Below are positions 31,644 through 42,827 of a DNA stretch of 64,000 bases, one piece after another. The notes beneath the pieces were generated by a model, which saw only the letters and a list, made by a program, of their open reading frames with translations, did no database searches and was not told where the DNA came from. Position 1 is the stretch's first letter; every line of letters begins with the position of its first letter. The DNA comes from Lepus europaeus (Eukaryota > Chordata > Mammalia > Lagomorpha > Leporidae). The position numbers and the translations under genes are program-made. The stretch is taken from the NCBI RefSeq assembly GCF_033115175.1, contig NC_084833.1, forward strand, positions 50,802,716-50,866,715, given 5' to 3'.

Positions 31644-31976
31644 CTTTTTTAAATTTTTATTTATTTATACATTCATTCATTCATTCATTCATCTGAAAAG
31701 CTGAGAGAGAGAGAGAGAGAGAAACAGAAATCTTCCATCCACTGGTTCATTCCCCAGATGACCACAACAGCTGAGGCTGGGCCAGGCTGAAGCTAGGAGC
31801 CAAGAACTCTGTGACATGGGTGGCAGGGACTCAGACATTTAGGCCTGATATTTTCCCAGGCACATTAGCAGGGAGCTCGATCAGAAGTGAAGCAATCAGG
31901 TTTTGAACCACTGTTCTGATATGGAATGCCAGCATCACAAGTGGTGGCTTCTCTTGCTACGTCACAACACCATCCC
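31644..31976 (-). mobile_element. CSINE (old subtype) with a (CATT)n tail
   Basis: The minus-strand tail has expanded to cattcattcattcattcatt. The head complement ends acaacaccatcccc. Confidence 0.9.
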
Positions 31977-32079
31977 CAAGGCTTGCTCTCTTTAACGTTC
32001 CATCTTCTCATGGCTTAACACGTCCCTAGTAAGACAGAGGGTCCTCAAGAAGGGGTGGTGATTGACAGATGGATGCTCA

Positions 32080-32430
32080 CTTCATTCAATCTCACTTTTC
32101 CTAAGCACCTACAAAATGCTGAGCTGTGCTCAGGGATCACGAGGAGTAATTAGACATGGTCCTTTGGAGGAATTTTTAATTTAGTAAAAGAAGAAGATAT
32201 GAAAACAGGCACCTTATAATAACCTGAGCTGTAATAGAGATTTGAACACATTTTGGCGGGATCCCAAAGGGTTTGGGTGATGGGATTGGGAAGGCTTTTC
32301 AGAGGAGGTGACATCTGAGCTGAGTTCTTAAAGAACAATTACAAGTTTCTAGGTAGAGAAGTAGGGGAGAGTACCTCAAGGATAGGCTCTTCAAGGAAGA
32401 CAGAACAAGATAATGTATAATTATAAAATT
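32080..32430 (-). mobile_element. L2 LINE 3' fragment
   Basis: Reverse-complement L2 landmarks are cctaagcacctacaaaatgc, ggcttttcagaggaggtgac and atctgagctgagttcttaaa. Confidence 0.75.
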
Positions 32431-32436
32431 AATATT

Positions 32437-32775
32437 GGGGCCGGCACTGTGGCATAGCGGATAAAGCCGCCGCCTGCATTAATCTTTGCATCCCATATGG
32501 GTGCTGGTTTGAGTCCCGGCTGCTCCACTTCTGATCCAGCTCTCTGCTGTGGCCTGGGAAAGCAGTAGAAGATGGCCCAAGTCCTTGGGCCCCTGCACCC
32601 TTGTGGGAGACCCAGAAGAAACTCATAGCTCCTGGCTTCGGATCAGCACAACTCCGGCTGTTGCGGCCAACTGGGGAGTGGACCAGTGGATGGAAGACCA
32701 CCCCCCTCTCTGCCTCTCCTCTTCTCTCTGTGTAACTCTTTCAACTAACTAAAAAAATCTTAAAAAAAAAAAAAA
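32437..32775 (+). mobile_element. CSINE (older group), full length
   Basis: Head ttggggccggcactgtggca. The tail is altered to ttcaactaactaaaaaaatc, which has lost the AAATAAAT pattern. Confidence 0.94.
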
Positions 32776-32844
32776 AGAATATCGCCATTTCCTTTTCCTC
32801 TGATTTCCTCACGTACACTTTTCTTCTCTTTTGTCTCACATGTC

Positions 32845-33430
32845 AACAGAACCGGTAAACAGCACAGGCTCTAAGCTCTAAAAGATGTTGGTTCTGGCAA
32901 TTACTATCCATATGACCTTGAGCAAAGCCTCTCACATCTTAACAAATAAGTTCAATGGTTATATCTGCCTCCTAAGATTGTTGAAGGGCCAGCATTGTGG
33001 CACAGTGGGTTAAGCCCCAACTCGGGATGCCAGCATTCCAGAGCAGAGCATTGATTCGAGTTCTGGCTGCTCCACTTCCTATCCCAACTAGGTGGAAGAT
33101 GGCCCAAGTACCTGGGCCCCTGCCACCCATGTGGGATACCAGGATGGAGTTCCTGGCTCCTGTCTTGGGCCTGGCCCACATGTGACTGTTGCAGACACTT
33201 GAGTAGTAAACCAGCAGATGTATGAGCTCTCTCTCTGTCTCTCCCTCTCTCTCGCTCTTCCTCTGTAACTCTGCCTTTCAAATAAGTAAGATAAAATAAG
33301 AAAGAAATTTTTTTAAGAAAAAGGGTTTTGAAAACATTCCATGAAATCACAAGTATATAGCATGTGCCTGGCACAAAGCAGTTCTGAAGAAATGTTAGCT
33401 GCTATTATTTTTAGTGTCATGCTTAAGCGC
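32845..33430 (+). mobile_element. MIR SINE split by a CSINE
   Basis: The 5' half has acagcacaggctctaagctc and atatgaccttgagcaaagcc. The 3' half after the CSINE has catgtgcctggcacaaagca and aatgttagctgctattattt. Confidence 0.8.
32985..33305 (+). mobile_element. CSINE (older group) inside MIR
   Basis: Head aagggccagcattgtggcac and tail gcctttcaaataagtaagat. Confidence 0.93.
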
Positions 33431-33990
33431 CTCTAAGCACGAAGGAACAGAAAACCTAACTCAAACTGGCATAAACAATAAGGAGATTCTTCATCTCACA
33501 TAATGGGGAGTCTTGAAGTGGAGCAGGCCCCAGGAAAGCAATAATCAGGGCTCTGACTCTGTCTCTCTGCAGTTCTGCCAGCTCGGCCCCCTTTTGTATC
33601 AGCTCTGTCTGCAGGCTGGCTTCCCCCACTGTCCAGAGACAGTGACACTGGGACCTACCAACTGTGACAACATGCTTCCCTGCTCACACACATCACAACA
33701 GAAAAAACAAATCTCCCTCAAACAGAAGTATACAGCCCTTCCTCCAACCTGTTTAGGCCACCTTATGTTTTATGCCTGCTTCTATTTCAATGACTGTGAC
33801 TAGGAGTGTTCCCTGTGCTGACTGGCATCAGCCTGACTTCCCAAATGGGTCACTAGTAAGTAAGGTTGGGTTGTCATGATTGGTTTAGATGAATAGAAAT
33901 ATAACTGGGGATCCACTCCTAGCAGTAGAGATGAGGTCCAGCTTTCAACTAATCACATGTGTGCATCGTGGCAAGGTTAGAGGTACTATT
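33431..33990. other. Ancient repeat remnant, family not assigned
   Basis: The text ctaactcaaactggcataaa with caataaggagattcttcatc resembles a common old mammalian repeat, but I cannot name it. The 96-residue plus frame at 33513-33803 lies within it and is not considered coding. Confidence 0.4.
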
Positions 33991-34004
33991 AAGAGAGGGA
34001 AGGA

Positions 34005-34331
34005 TCGGCCGGTGCCGTGGCTTAACAGGCTAATCCTCTGCCTTGTGGCGCCGGCACACCGGGTTCTAGTCCCGGTCGGGGCGCCGGATTCTATCCCGGT
34101 TGCCCCTCTTCCAGGCCAGCTCTCTGCTGTGGCCCGGGAGTGCAGTGGAGGATGGCCCAGGTCCTTGGGCCCTGCACCCCATAGGAGACCAGGAGAAGCA
34201 CCTGGCTCCTGCCTTTGGATCAGTGCGATGCGCCGGCCGCAGCGGCCATTGGAGGGTGAACCAACGGCAAAATGGAAGACCTTTCTCTCTGTCTCTCTCT
34301 CTCACTATCCACTCTGCCTGTCAAAAAAAAA
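34005..34331 (+). mobile_element. CSINE (young group), full length with TSD
   Basis: Head tcggccggtgccgtggctta and end ctgcctgtc plus A. Flanks aagagagggaaggat (33991-34005) and aagagagagaaggaaggat (from 34331) are the likely TSD; the right copy has gained bases. Confidence 0.95.
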
Positions 34332-34439
34332 AGAGAGAGAAGGAAGGATTAACTGGATGTTGACTGACTAATCAACAGCATCCTCTGCGTTTATAGCTAC
34401 TTCATTGTTCGCATTAACTCACATAGGTCTCTTTGAAAA

Positions 34440-34760
34440 TTTTTTTTTAATTTATTTTTATTTGAAAGGCAGAGTTACAGAGGCAGAGAGAGAGAAAGAG
34501 AGTTCTCCCATTCACTGATTCACTCCCCAAATGGCCTCAATGTCTGAAGCTGGGCCAATCCAAAACTAGAAGCCTGGAGCTTCTTCCAGGTCTCCCATGC
34601 GGGTACAAGGGCCCAAGGACTTGGGCCATCTTCTACTGCTTTCCCAGGCCATAGCAGGGAGTTGGATTGGAAGTGGAACAGCTGGGACTCAAATCGGCAC
34701 CTATATAGGATGCCAGCACTGCAGGCAGTGGCTTTACCCGCTACACCACAGCAATGGCGC
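34440..34760 (-). mobile_element. CSINE (older group), full length
   Basis: Minus-strand tail followed by tatttttatttgaaaggcag, and head complement accacagcaatggcgcc. Confidence 0.94.
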
Positions 34761-35142
34761 CTCCTTGACTTTCTAACATCCACATGCTGAGTAGGCTGCT
34801 CTTGGCAATTTTCCTTTCTTCCTACATGGTATTGATTATAATCTTTTTCTTCTCCCTTTTCGCGATGATTACCTCTTATTCTCTGCTTTAAAATATTAAA
34901 TATTTTTGTTGAAATAAATCGGGAAAGCTAAGAGGTCCCTACGTCCTATGATTTAAGACATGGAACCTCTTTTTTTTTTTTTGAGATTTACACTCGAGAA
35001 ATGCTAGATATTTCTGAGTCTATCAATCTATGACTTCCTGAATTTTTATACTCTTTAAAGTCTTCTTTGGTATGAATCCTTTTAAAAACTTTTTTTAAGG
35101 AAAAAACTCCTCTGCCTTTTCCCATACCATCACCACACTAAA
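34761..35142. other. Unassigned AT-rich sequence
   Basis: Contains a T-run near 34970-34982. No gene or repeat family is recognised. Confidence 0.35.
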
Positions 35143-35157
35143 ATCTGTCTGCCTCTT

Positions 35158-35487
35158 TTTTTTTTTTTTTTTGACAGGCAGAGTGGACAGTGAGAGAGAG
35201 ACAGAGAGAAAGGTCTTCCTTTTTGCCGTTGGTTCACCCTCCAACGACCGCTGTGGCCAGCACATCATGCTGATCCGAAGCCAGGAGCCAGATGCTTCTC
35301 CTGGTCTCCCATGTGGGTGCAGGGCCCAAGGACTTGGGCCATCCTCCACTGCCTTCCCGGGCCATAGCAGAGAGCTGGCCTGGAAGAGGGGCAACCGGGA
35401 TAGAATCCGGCGCCCCGACCGGAACTAGAACCCGGTGTGCCGGCGCCGCAAGGCGGAGGATTAGCCTGTTAAGCCACGGCGCCGGCT
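35158..35487 (-). mobile_element. CSINE (young group) with a perfect 15-bp TSD
   Basis: Minus-strand copy beginning with a T-run and gacaggcagagtggacag, ending ccacggcgccggct. The TSD atctgtctgcctctt is at 35143-35157 and 35488-35502. Confidence 0.97.
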
Positions 35488-35502
35488 ATCTGTCTGCCTC
35501 TT

Positions 35503-36208
35503 ATAAAGGACAAAGGATAGGGCCTTCTTTTCTTAGTTGATATATTCTAAGACTGAAGAATAATGATTAAAAAAAAAAAAACCCACAGCAGATAACATGT
35601 GCTAACACTTTTCAGTGAATCTTGCCCATGTTCTTTTGTTAATTATAAAATTAAAAATCAATGTGGGCTTCTACAATACTACTTGTTCAAAGGAAAAAGT
35701 GAAACTCTCTCCACTTCTCTAATCTGAGTCCCCAGAGGTAACTACCATTAATGGATTGTGATATCTTCTTATTTTTTCTTTGCTTCCCTGCCACGGCCAC
35801 TAGAATTTCAGTTTCCCCTCCATGGTTCAAGTTGATGCCAGGAAGCAGTTTGCTAGGTGGGGATTCCATCTGTAACTTCCCTTGCACCCAGGTGTGGCTG
35901 TGTACACTGCTCTTGCCAGCAGAATGTGAGCAGAAATATGTATCATTTCTGGGCCAAAGCTTTCAGGAAGTGAGTATGACTCCTCCACCCGCTCCCCTTC
36001 CTTCTGCCTGTGAAAACCCTAGGGGAGGGCGCACTACAAGATGAAAGGACCCCGGCTCTTTGAGTCACGGAGGGAAAAGAGCTACCTGCCAAACAACCTT
36101 AAACCCAGTGTGAGTGAGAAATGAATAGGGGTTCTATTTGAGCCTGTATATGCTTGGGGATTTATTTGTTACAGCAGCTAGCAGTACTTCAATTAATCCA
36201 GCCTATGG
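35503..36208 (+). mobile_element. LTR-like remnant (MaLR-type) in its right part
   Basis: From about 35880 the pattern gcacccaggtgtggctgtgt, agaatgtgagcagaaatatg and gatttatttgttacagcagc resembles an old MaLR LTR on the plus strand. The left part (35503-35880) is unassigned AT-rich sequence. Confidence 0.4.
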
Positions 36209-36500
36209 AGGGGCAGATGTTTGGCATAGCAGTTAAGGTCCCCACACCCCTTATTGAAGTAAACTGGGTTCAGTTCCTGGCTCCAGCTCCTGATTGCTGC
36301 TTGCTGCCAATGCAGAGCCTAGGAGGCAGCAGGTGATGGCTCAGCTTGGGCACCTGCCACCCATGTGGGAGACCTAGATTGAGTTCCCGGCTCCTGGCTC
36401 TGGTCCTTCTAGCCTGGCCCTGACCATTAAAACCAGCAGATGGGAGCTCTGACTTGGTCTTTCTGCCTCTCAAATAAATAATTTTTTTTAAAAAAAGTAA
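36209..36500 (+). mobile_element. CSINE (old subtype)
   Basis: Head ggaggggcagatgtttggca and tail ctctcaaataaataatttt. The CT tract is nearly absent. Confidence 0.88.
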
Positions 36501-37924
36501 AAATATATAGCACATACAAATACAGGTGAGTTATGTTACATTATATTCACCTACACAATCTGAGAGAGGCTCACATTACCCCCATGATGCTACCTGGCTT
36601 TCAGAATCTCCAGAGAAGTCACCGAGAGACAGACCCAAGGCGTAGAAGAACCATGGCTGGAAACTGGGTCTTGCGGCCCTAAAGCCTGTGCTCTTTCCTG
36701 TGCCCCCTTTCCAGGTACGAAACTGGCCTCTGCCTGCCTCTCTAAGAACACTGCGTAGTAAGAAGGTGTTGTTTCTTGGACTTCCTGGGTGACTCAGAGC
36801 AGCTGCATTCCCCTGCGAGGCGGGGAGTAACCCCAGGTAGGCTCTGCCCACCCAGGACTCTGTGGCTTCCTGCCTTCTTCAGTTAAGAGTTTCTCAGACA
36901 AGGAGGAACCTTAAAAATGCACATATTTCCCGGAAGACATGGTTTATTTTGAGAAGGTCAGGCTGCAGAGACTGACCAGAGCCAGACTGTACGGGCCATG
37001 GGGAGCAGTGGTAGAGACCGGAAGAGTCCAGAACTAAAAGCCCCCTTCCCCTGCCTGACATCAACACGCACCAGGCCCTCAGGGTTCTGAAGCAGGAAGC
37101 TTATGTCTCCCAAGGGGGTCCCATGTCCCAGATGCCACTAGAAAGTGAGCCGTAGAGCCAGATGGTCTCAGCTGTCACAGACTTCCAGGAAACCTCGACA
37201 GTTCTAAGAAGCTCCACTTCCTGCTTCACACCTGGAGCCTGGGTTCTTGGTGGGGAAAGGCTGGGGGGGCCTTCACCCACAGCTCCCGCCTCCTCCTCCA
37301 TGGGGGCCCCCTCACCTTGGGGATCTCCTCTAAGTGCACAGCTGTTCATGCAAGCAGTGTGGCAGCAGGATGGGGCAGGGCAGGCAGTCTCTCAGCTTCT
37401 AGATTCTGGGAACTCCCACTTCCCTGGAGCACCCTCCACACCCATTTCTCTTAGCTCAGCAGCCTTCCGTCACCTCCTGAGCTACAGATGGGCCCAGAAG
37501 TGAGCTAAAGCAACTGCTAACCCAAAAAGCATCTCATTGTGATGATGAAATAAAGCAAATCAATGTTTCCCAGCATGGAAACAGCATTGATGGGACATAA
37601 AATGATTTAAAATTCCATACAATCACCAGCATTAAATAGTCTTAAGTTTTCCCTTTTTCATCCCTTTTCAATCTTTTTTGATTATATTAAAAGAATCACT
37701 CTTTATGACTATTATCTGTCAATAAACTATAAGACTGTATTTAAAAAACCAATGATGAATGTCTCTGTGCTTTGCTGGAAGGTATCTAACCACTTCTTTA
37801 ATGCCAGTAAAACCCATCAGGAATACAAAAGAAAGATAAATAAATAAATAGTATTAGAAATAAAGGTACAATCATAACAAACATTTTCTAACATAATGTA
37901 ATCTTTTTCAAAAAAGATATTCTT
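36501..37924. other. Non-repetitive region, GC-richer in 36560-37510
   Basis: This is the longest repeat-free interval before the right edge. Frames of 82-113 residues occur on both strands, with Pro/Gly/Ser-rich translations and no recognised domain. The 3' section (37510-37925) is AT-rich. It may be unique sequence with a regulatory or non-coding transcript role; nothing proves this. Confidence 0.4.
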
Positions 37925-38250
37925 TACAGAAGAAACACAATTTTACTCACCTAGAAACAAATGTAATTAACGTGTGTGGTTGGTCTTTGTCAAGAAAATT
38001 ATAGCACATTAATGAAAACCATAAGATGAAACCTAAACAAATGTAGAGATATAGAATGGAGAAGAAGACTCAATATTAAAAGGGTGTAATTTCTCCCAAA
38101 TTATTCTTGAAATTTAATGCAATCCCTATCAATATTCTGACAGGGGTGTGTGTGTATGTGTGTGTATGTGTGCATGAGAGAGAGAGGGAATGTGAAATTT
38201 TTCTAGATGATTCTAAACTTGATTTGGAAGAGCAACGAAGGCTGCTACAT
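37925..38250 (+). mobile_element. Old L1 ORF2 fragment
   Basis: L1 ORF2 landmarks are actcacctagaaacaaatgt, aatgcaatccctatcaatat and gatgattctaaacttgattt. A short (TG)n with a purine tract has grown inside it at about 38145-38190. Confidence 0.7.
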
Positions 38251-38289
38251 ACAGTGTGTTAAGGGAAGAACTTTCTGAGGGCTGCTGGG

Positions 38290-38530
38290 TGAGGAGGGAA
38301 GCACTTCCAGGCAGCAGCTTGCTTGGAATGTTCCAGGACTACGGAGGGGTCAGTGCAGTTGGAGTGCACTCAGTGAGTGGCAGAAATGAGGTCAGAGAAG
38401 GAGCCAGGGGCCTGATTATGCAGGGCCTGGCAGAGTACGGTACAAGCTCTGAAATTAACTCTGCGAGGAGGAGAGTGACTCAATCTGAGTTAAACATCTT
38501 AAAGATTTTGGAAGGGTTGAAAATATGAAG
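38290..38530 (-). mobile_element. L2 LINE fragment
   Basis: Reverse-complement L2 text: aatgaggtcagagaaggagc, gattatgcagggcctggcag, acatcttaaagattttgg. The 90-residue plus frame is antisense to it. Confidence 0.7.
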
Positions 38531-38974
38531 TAAACATGCTTTAGGTGGTCTAGAAATGTCGTAAAAGGGGCAAATGAATGACTGGAATTTTGGGAGTTCT
38601 GCCTTAAGTAATTCCTTAGGTCACAGATTTGGTCTTTCTAATTCAGCTCAGCAAACAGAATGGGAAAGGAATCTTAGTTCTTGGAGCCAACACTGACAAA
38701 CGTGCAGGAGGGGCCGGCCAAGCCCAAGCTTTCTTCCTGCCACTCCAGCTCATGGCTGATGTCCCAGGAAATCTCCCCCGTGGCTGGGCCTCCAATCCAG
38801 CCCCTAGGGAGCTCATCCAAAGAGCAGCTGACCAGCTCCTAAATAACATCACTAACCTCAAAATGAATGAAGCTTAGAGAAGGCTAGAGCTGCAAGGGAC
38901 TCCACAGGGAATAATAAAATAATACATTATAATTAAACCAGCAGATCCCTAAGCGAAATCATCCTGTTACAAAA
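38531..38974. other. Unassigned sequence
   Basis: No recognised repeat. A plus-strand 82-residue frame (38629-38877) contains no known domain. Confidence 0.35.
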
Positions 38975-39168
38975 GCCATTCATTCAGTCAACAAATATTA
39001 ATCAAGCATGCCACACCTGCCAGCACTATGATTAACAAAATCTGCCTAGGGGCTGCCCTCCCACAGCCTCTATTCTAATGTGGGGAGAAGATAATAAGCA
39101 AATAATGAAGCTATTATTATAAGACACTTGGTGTCACGGAGAAAACTAACAGGTCGTGTGACAGAGCA
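38975..39168 (-). mobile_element. L2 LINE 3' end
   Basis: Reverse-complement L2: cattcattcagtcaacaaat, attaatcaagcatgccacac, tctattctaatgtggggaga. Confidence 0.75.
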
Positions 39169-39390
39169 GAGGTTGGCAAACTACAATGGTGAGCAGGTCA
39201 AGTGTGGCCTCCTGCTTTTTTTTTGTAATTAAGGTTTTATTGGAAAACACCCATATTTTATGTGTTGTTTATCCTTGCTTTCACGCTATAATGGCAGGTT
39301 TGAGTATTTGTAATGGAAACCTATGACCTTCAAAGTCTAAAAGATGTATTACCTGGCCATTTACAGAAAAAGTTTGCCTATTGCTATTAT
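39169..39390 (+). mobile_element. Ancient hAT-like non-autonomous DNA transposon
   Basis: The left end gaggttggcaaactac and right end aaagtttgcctattgc are inverted repeats of each other. The interior has aaggttttattggaaaacac and acctggccatttacagaaaa, which fits a common old mammalian DNA element. I am unsure of the family name. Confidence 0.7.
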
Positions 39391-39404
39391 AGAAGATTGT
39401 GGGG

Positions 39405-39752
39405 AGGCCGGCGCCGCGGCTCACTAGGCTAATCCTCCGCCTTGCGGCACCGGCACACCGGGTTCTAGTCCCGGTCAGGGCACCGATCCTGTCCCGGTTG
39501 CCCCTCTTCCAGGCCAGCTCTCTGCTGTGGCCCAGGAGTGCAGTGGAGGATGGCCCAAGTCCTTGGGTCCTGCACCCCATGGGAGACCAGGAGAAGCACC
39601 TGGCTCCTGCCATCGGATCAGTGCGGTGCGCTGGCCGCAGCACGCCTACCGTGGCGGCCATTGGAGGGTGAACCAACGGCAAAAAAGGAAGACCTTTCTC
39701 TCTGTCTCTCTCTCACTGTCCACTCTGCCTGTCAAAAAAAAAAAAAAAAAGA
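39405..39752 (+). mobile_element. CSINE (young group) with a perfect 14-bp TSD
   Basis: Head gaggccggcgccgcggctca and end ctgcctgtc plus about 16 A. agaagattgtgggg flanks it at 39391-39404 and 39753-39766. Confidence 0.97.
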
Positions 39753-39766
39753 AGAAGATTGTGGGG

Positions 39767-39967
39767 GACAAGTGTTTGGGGCCTTGCACCTGCGTGGGAG
39801 ACCCAGAGGAGGTGGTCATTTGAAGAGTGAACCAGCAGATGGAGGACCTCTCTGTCTCTCCCTCTTTCTGTATGTAACACTGCCTCTCAAGCAAATAAAT
39901 AAATAGAAAAAAAAAAAAAAAGAGGAAGAGGAAGCAGAAGGAGGAGAAGAAGAAGAGAAGAAGCAGC
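39767..39967 (+). mobile_element. CSINE 3' part, truncated, with a purine-rich tail
   Basis: Begins in the middle of the element (aagtgtttggggccttgcac), keeps ctctcaagcaaataaataaa, then has a GGA/GAA-rich tail. agaagatcgtgggg at 39968-39981 is a third copy of the flanking repeat. Confidence 0.85.
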
Positions 39968-39998
39968 AGAAGATCGTGGGGGAGCCTCTCTCCAGCAA

Positions 39999-40607
39999 TG
40001 TCTACTAGAACTTTCTGAGTAATGGCAATGTTCTGTATCTGTGCTGTTCCACATGGCAGCCACTAAGCACATGTAACTATTGAGCATCGAAATGTAGCCA
40101 GTAACTGTGGCACTGAAACCTTACCTTATTTAATTTTAATTATTTTAAATAAATTTTTAAAGACATCAATTCATTCATTCATGTGAGAGGCAGAAAGAGA
40201 GAGAGAGAGAGAAGAGAGGAAGAGAGAGAGAGAGAGAGAGAGAGAAAGATAGACAGATCCAGAGAGAGTTTGCATCTACTATTTCATGGCCCAAAGGCTT
40301 GCAACAGCTGAAGCTTGGCCAGGTCAAAGTTGGGAGCCAGGACTCAATCCAAGTCTCCCATACGGGTGACAGAGGCCCAATCATTTTAGTTATCATCTGC
40401 TGCCTCCCAGGGTGCGCATTAGTAGGAAGCTAGAATTGGGAGTCGAGCTGAGACTCAGACTTAGGCACTCCAAAGTGGAATGTGTGTATCCCAACCGGCA
40501 TCATCACTGCTTGGCCAAATGCCTGCACCTCGTGTTAGCTATTTTAAGTATAAATGTAAATAGCCATATGTGGCCAGTGTCTCTGATGTTAGACAGCATA
40601 GTTCTAC
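39999..40607 (+). mobile_element. Ancient hAT-like DNA element split by a CSINE
   Basis: Left part: tctactagaactttctgagt, tatctgtgctgttccacatg, cactaagcacatgtaactat. After the CSINE: aaatagccatatgtggccag. This matches a well-known old mammalian DNA transposon pattern with internal self-complementarity. The family name is left open. Confidence 0.7.
40155..40529 (-). mobile_element. CSINE (old subtype) with an expanded GA tract
   Basis: Tail-side caattcattcattcatgtga, a GA-rich run of about 70 bases, and head complement ggccaaatgcctgcacc. Confidence 0.9.
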
Positions 40608-40869
40608 ACAGTCATCCAGGACAGAAGCATGGGAGTTTTCCCTGAATCCTTTTCTCTTCACCCTTCTCCTAAACTCTCTTGAAGTCCCAACAAACCAATA
40701 AAAGCAAAGTCAAAATGTATGTTCACTGTAATGATAATTGTGTAAAGCTGTATGTAAGGATATGCAGAACATGTAGCTGATACTGGATGTAGAATGGGTG
40801 ATTTTGTTTTCCTCTTTCAATATTGCTATTAGGACTGAATCATTACATTTATTAAAAATCTAAAGTTAT

Positions 40870-40919
40870 TTTTAAACATTTATTTATTTACTTGAAAAGC
40901 AGAGTGGCAGAGACACACA

Positions 40920-40990
<71 letters not shown>

Positions 40991-41273
40991 GAGAGATGAG
41001 AGAGATTGATTCCATCTGTTTCTTCATTTCCCAAAGGACATGGCCATAACAGCCAGATCTGGGCTAGGCTGAAGCCAACAGCCAGGAACTCCATCCTGGT
41101 CTCGCATATGGGTGGCAGGGACCCACGTTCTTGGAACATCTTTCACTACTTTTTCAGGTGCATTAGCAGGAAGCTGTGTGGAAGCAGAGTATCTGGGACT
41201 CCAACCAGGGCTCTGATATGAGATGCCAGCGTCACAGGAGGCAGCTTAACTCGCTGCACCACAATTCTGGCCG
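40870..41273 (-). mobile_element. CSINE (old subtype) with (CA)n(GA)n expansion
   Basis: Tail-side aacatttatttatttacttg and head complement cacaattctggcc. The purine tract is replaced by a compound microsatellite. Confidence 0.92.
40914..40985 (+). repeat. Compound microsatellite (CA)n(GA)n
   Basis: About 12 CA units are followed by about 24 GA units, with no interruption in most of its length. Confidence 0.95.
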
Positions 41274-42827
41274 CTGTGGTTGAATCTTTTGGCTGTTAGG
41301 AAGAGAATTATTCAGCTTATTTCAAGTCATGTGTGTGTGTGGTAAGCAGGGAGAGAGACTGATAGAGACTGAGTTGGACAGGAAGACACACATTACTGGG
41401 TCCAAGGAGAGGACTCCTGCAATGCGGCTGGGCTGTCTGATCTGGAAGGTTTCCCTGGACCTTCACCACGGGAGCTGTCAGTATGGCTCAATTCCTGGCT
41501 GGGCGGGCCCATCTACGTGTCTACTTCTTTCTTTTAATGCTAGTTCCACCCATCACTTCTCCCTCCTCGTATTTTCCGTCTCCTTACAACTTTCACTTGT
41601 CATTAGCTCATCCGTTTGCCTACTTCCTTCTAAATCTTAACCCTTGAGTGAACGCTTCCGCCGCTAAGTATCTCCTTCTCTCAGCGTTTCTCTTAAAAAA
41701 CCGAAGTGAAAAAAATGTGGTTACCTCAGTTTCCCTTTTTGTAGCATTCCACATTGTAGGTCACTGTCCCACCTATGGACTTGTCACACTTGGGCTCAGA
41801 TTGTCACACCCATCTGTCTAGTCAGTTGTGGCCAAAAGAAGATGGACTCACATGGGAAAACAGGGCACCCCTTGGCTGCCTCCAGAGGGAACAATAAGCA
41901 GAAAATTTTCCCTTAGGAGGGAGGGGGAGGTGAGATTAACAGTCAGGTTAATTGACATGTTGACTACCACCTTGTAATGTCTGCCCTGGCTGGGACCATC
42001 TCTAGGTGCCCAAATCTGTGATTCTGTGATTAGCCCATGAGGGCTTGGCCCCTGGAGGACCTGGGTCTGTGACCTCAAATTAACTCTGTTTATGACCAGA
42101 AGTTCCCAGATGGCGATGATTGCTTGGTTTGGGCAAACCCATTCTTCTCTCCTTACCCCCTAAACTTCCCCTAACCCTTCCCCAATTTAGAGACAGCAGC
42201 AAAGGAGAAAGAAGGACAATGCCTTCCGCACGTGGGTCTCAGGACCACAGAACAGAGCAGCCCCTTGGGAGGAAGCCTGCAGCAGAGGTTGCTGGAGAAT
42301 TTCTGATTTTCTGCTTTGGGTCTTGGTAATTCAGGGATGATGTGGTTGCAGCCTAAAGGGATAATTTTGCAATTTCACCCCTGACAGCATTGGCTTGGGC
42401 AATGATGTTCAGGCCACCTCTGATTTAGAGCTGAATTAAAGAAAGATCTGCTGCCTCCCAAATTTGGCAAAACCAAGAATGGGTGGCGGCTGCGCAGGCC
42501 CTGGGAATCTCCTGGGCAGGAAGAGCAGGCTCCACTCAGCTGTTTCCATTCCCCACATACTTTTCCCAGTGGCTCTGAATGCCTAAAATTATCCAGTAGA
42601 CCTTCCTTTCACCTGGAGGCTTTGGTCTCAATTAAAATGCAACTCCCTAGGCTGCCCAAGACCATACTCAAAGCTGGCATCAGTCCCTGGGCTTTCTGGA
42701 AGACTGAGTTTCACATACTTTCCTCTTATTGGATGTGGAAAGGGAGGCCCAACTGTGTGTGTGTGTGTTGGAGGTAGATGTGGGAGGTGGGATTGAAGGA
42801 AGAAATGTGTTTGGGATTGGGCCAGCT
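41274..42827. other. Long unassigned interval
   Basis: No repeat can be anchored across 1.5 kb. Frames up to 103 residues (41329-41640) lack recognised domains. Text near 41740-42090 (gtcacacttgggctcagatt, gtgattagcccatgaggg) may be an old LTR. A short (GT)n lies near 42752. Confidence 0.35.
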
